Of a DNA stretch of 64,000 nucleotides, positions 62,914 to 64,000 are shown in pieces. The translations under genes were made by a program, and so were the position numbers. Below the pieces are notes generated by a model. That model was not told the origin of the DNA, made no database searches, and was given only the letters and a program-made list of their open reading frames with translations. The first letter of the stretch is position 1. Each line of letters starts with the position of its first letter. This DNA comes from Paenibacillus methanolicus (GTDB lineage: Bacteria; Bacillota; Bacilli; Paenibacillales; Paenibacillaceae): the NCBI RefSeq assembly GCF_008124765.1, contig NZ_VNHS01000002.1, forward strand, positions 62,001 to 126,000, read 5' to 3'.

Positions 62914-62954
62914 AAAGGCCGGCGGGACGCTAACTCGAGCGTCCCCCGGCCTTT
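62914..62954. terminator. Bidirectional terminator between methyltransferase and ribA
   Basis: AAAGGCCGGCGGGACGCT pairs with AGCGTCCCCCGGCCTTT over almost all bases; it lies between two converging genes. Confidence 0.85.
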
Positions 62955-62970
62955 CCCTTATTCGCTATCG

Positions 62971-63708
62971 TTATTGCAGCACATGCGCTTCGTCCAGATG
63001 GCCCGAACGGCCGATCTTCGTGCGCAAGTAATTTTCGTTGTACGACGAAATATCGCCCCATAGCGGCACCCGTCCATCCACCGTCAGCCCCGCTTTATGC
63101 AGCGCCTCCAGCTTCTTCGGATTGTTCGTAATGAGCGTGACCGGCTTGTCGCGCAGCGCGCTTAGCACGTTGACCGCATCCGCGTAGCTCCGGTCGTCGT
63201 CGCCGAAGCCAAGCTCCAAATTCGCCTCGACCGTATCGTAGCCCTGCTCCTGCAGCAGGTAGGCGAGCGCCTTGCTGAACAGCCCGATGCCGCGGCCTTC
63301 GTGGTCGGCCAGGTAGAACAGCGCGCCCGCTCCCTTCGCTTTGATCATCCGCATCGACTGGCGCAGCTGGAAGCCGCAATCGCAGCGCTTGCTGCCGAAA
63401 ATATCGCCCGTATGGCAAATGCTGTGCATCCGGATGTACGCTTCCGGCGCTTCGGCGAAATCGCCGTACACGAGGACGCTCGACTGCTGGTGCTCCGCGA
63501 GGCGGCTTGATGACAGCAACTCGATGATTTGGGCGGTATCGCGAGGAACGAGGTCGGCCTTCAGCCAGCAGTACCATTGGAATTCGACCGTCTCGCCGTC
63601 GAGGTTGACGGGCAGGCGGATCGGGCCGACAAGGTACAAGGCCTTGCCTTCGCTTTGAACCAAACGTATTTTATCTTCCACAAGAGAAGCGGCATGCGGT
63701 GCAATCAT
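62971..63708 (-). CDS. ribA: GTP cyclohydrolase II
   Basis: A 245-aa cytoplasmic enzyme converting GTP to 2,5-diamino-6-ribosylamino-4(3H)-pyrimidinone phosphate, first step of riboflavin synthesis. The zinc site CHTGDIFGSKRCDCG shows all three cysteines, and ADHEGRGIGLFSKALAY carries the catalytic region. VTLITNNPKKLEALHKAGL is the GTP-binding part. It is a single-domain RibA, not fused to DHBP synthase. ATG at 63,708, with AAGGAGTG upstream, is chosen over the frame to 63,813. No riboswitch is visible before it, and no other riboflavin gene is near. Confidence 0.95.
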   Translation of the reverse strand: MIAPHAASLVEDKIRLVQSEGKALYLVGPIRLPVNLDGETVEFQWYCWLKADLVPRDTAQIIELLSSSRLAEHQQSSVLVYGDFAEAPEAYIRMHSICHTGDIFGSKRCDCGFQLRQSMRMIKAKGAGALFYLADHEGRGIGLFSKALAYLLQEQGYDTVEANLELGFGDDDRSYADAVNVLSALRDKPVTLITNNPKKLEALHKAGLTVDGRVPLWGDISSYNENYLRTKIGRSGHLDEAHVLQ

Positions 63709-63958
63709 GGGGAAACACTCCTTTTTTCGTCTATCGGTCGTCTCGCGCGCGTCTTGCGCGGCCCGGGTAAAGTCCGAGACACCTGCGCTGCGATTTTTTT
63801 GGACTATCGTCAAAAATGGCTGTATAATGATAGTTACTTAATGTAACCTAGTTTACAATCTTCACAAACAATCGTCAAGTTACAATCCCTGTTTTTGTAA
63901 TATTGTTTTGTAAAGTAATCTTACGCTATAATGAAAGCAATACCTCGAGGTGATATGA
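63709..63958. promoter_or_regulatory. Divergent region ribA / HxlR-type gene with GTAAC repeats
   Basis: Plus-strand promoter-like TTGGAC-18-TATAAT lies at about 63,800-63,830. Dyads GTTAC-5-GTAAC (about 63,834-63,848) and GTAAA...CTTAC around 63,910 occur in the 120 bp before the HxlR-type gene and could be its own operators; such regulators commonly bind near their promoters. TATAAT at 63,926 is a second -10 candidate. Confidence 0.4.
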
Positions 63959-64000
63959 ATGGAACCAACGCAAATGTGTCCCCGCTTCGAACGAGCCGTC
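63959..64000 (+). CDS. HxlR-type winged-helix regulator, partial at right edge
   Basis: Only 14 codons are visible: ATG at 63,959 (MEPTQMCPRFERAV), preceded by GAGGTGATATGA. The start CPRFERAV is typical of HxlR-family regulators (usually followed by a helix with GKRW). The alternative ATG at 63,955 is in another frame and less likely. Function beyond regulation cannot be judged. Confidence 0.6.
   Translation, partial: MEPTQMCPRFERAV

Noticed and set aside
62880..63958. FMN riboswitch before ribA
   Set aside because: The region upstream of the ribA start is short and shows none of the conserved RFN-element segments.

Overview
The window looks like a Paenibacillaceae chromosome (Paenibacillus or Cohnella type, low-to-middle GC Firmicutes). 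The evidence is the many strong AGGAGG-type ribosome sites with TTG and GTG starts, YesM/YesN-type two-component genes, LplA/LplB/YtcP-type sugar importers, a triple-SLH surface protein, CcpA-like cre sites and a Gram-positive LexA box. No rRNA, tRNA or CRISPR was found.

Left two thirds (1-41,000): a plant-polysaccharide utilisation region, almost all on the minus strand. In descending transcription order it holds: a nine-gene transport operon (40,969 to 28,178) with two solute-binding proteins, two permease pairs and membrane/surface accessory proteins; a secreted CE4 deacetylase with duplicated jelly-roll-like domains (27,789-25,924); a YesM-type histidine kinase, YesN-type regulator and a binding protein (25,496-20,391); an importer (20,185-16,533); a GH3 enzyme; a secreted GH5-ricin-type cellulase; GH43; GH42; a very large GH74-GH5 xyloglucanase/glucanase; a cytoplasmic CE4 protein; and a GH2 enzyme cut by the left edge. 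Secreted GH74/GH5 would cut xyloglucan or beta-glucan outside the cell, the importers would take up oligosaccharides, and GH3/GH42/GH43/GH2 would finish them inside. No transport ATPase is present, so a shared MsmX-like ATPase elsewhere is implied. Five of these transcription units share a long operator at a fixed distance from the -10 box, and several carry cre sites. Promoter, terminator and gene-start fragments are duplicated between units, which suggests the locus was assembled by shuffling modules.

Middle (41,100-46,150): an AraC-family activator divergent from the nine-gene operon, a decayed IS3-family element, an unrecognised 194-aa gene, a small ORF, and a gene-poor stretch with repeats and an AraC-gene remnant.

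Right third (46,164-64,000): a 2,484-aa SLH-anchored surface protein; a gene-poor stretch with a binding-protein remnant and a CA dinucleotide repeat; an SOS-type cassette of an unknown gene, a Y-family polymerase and a YolD-like protein under two LexA boxes; a GGDEF cyclase; a small membrane protein; an IclR regulator; another small membrane protein; a MerR-methyltransferase fusion followed by a second methyltransferase, each behind a MerR-type long-spacer promoter; ribA (GTP cyclohydrolase II); and the first codons of an HxlR-type regulator at the right edge.
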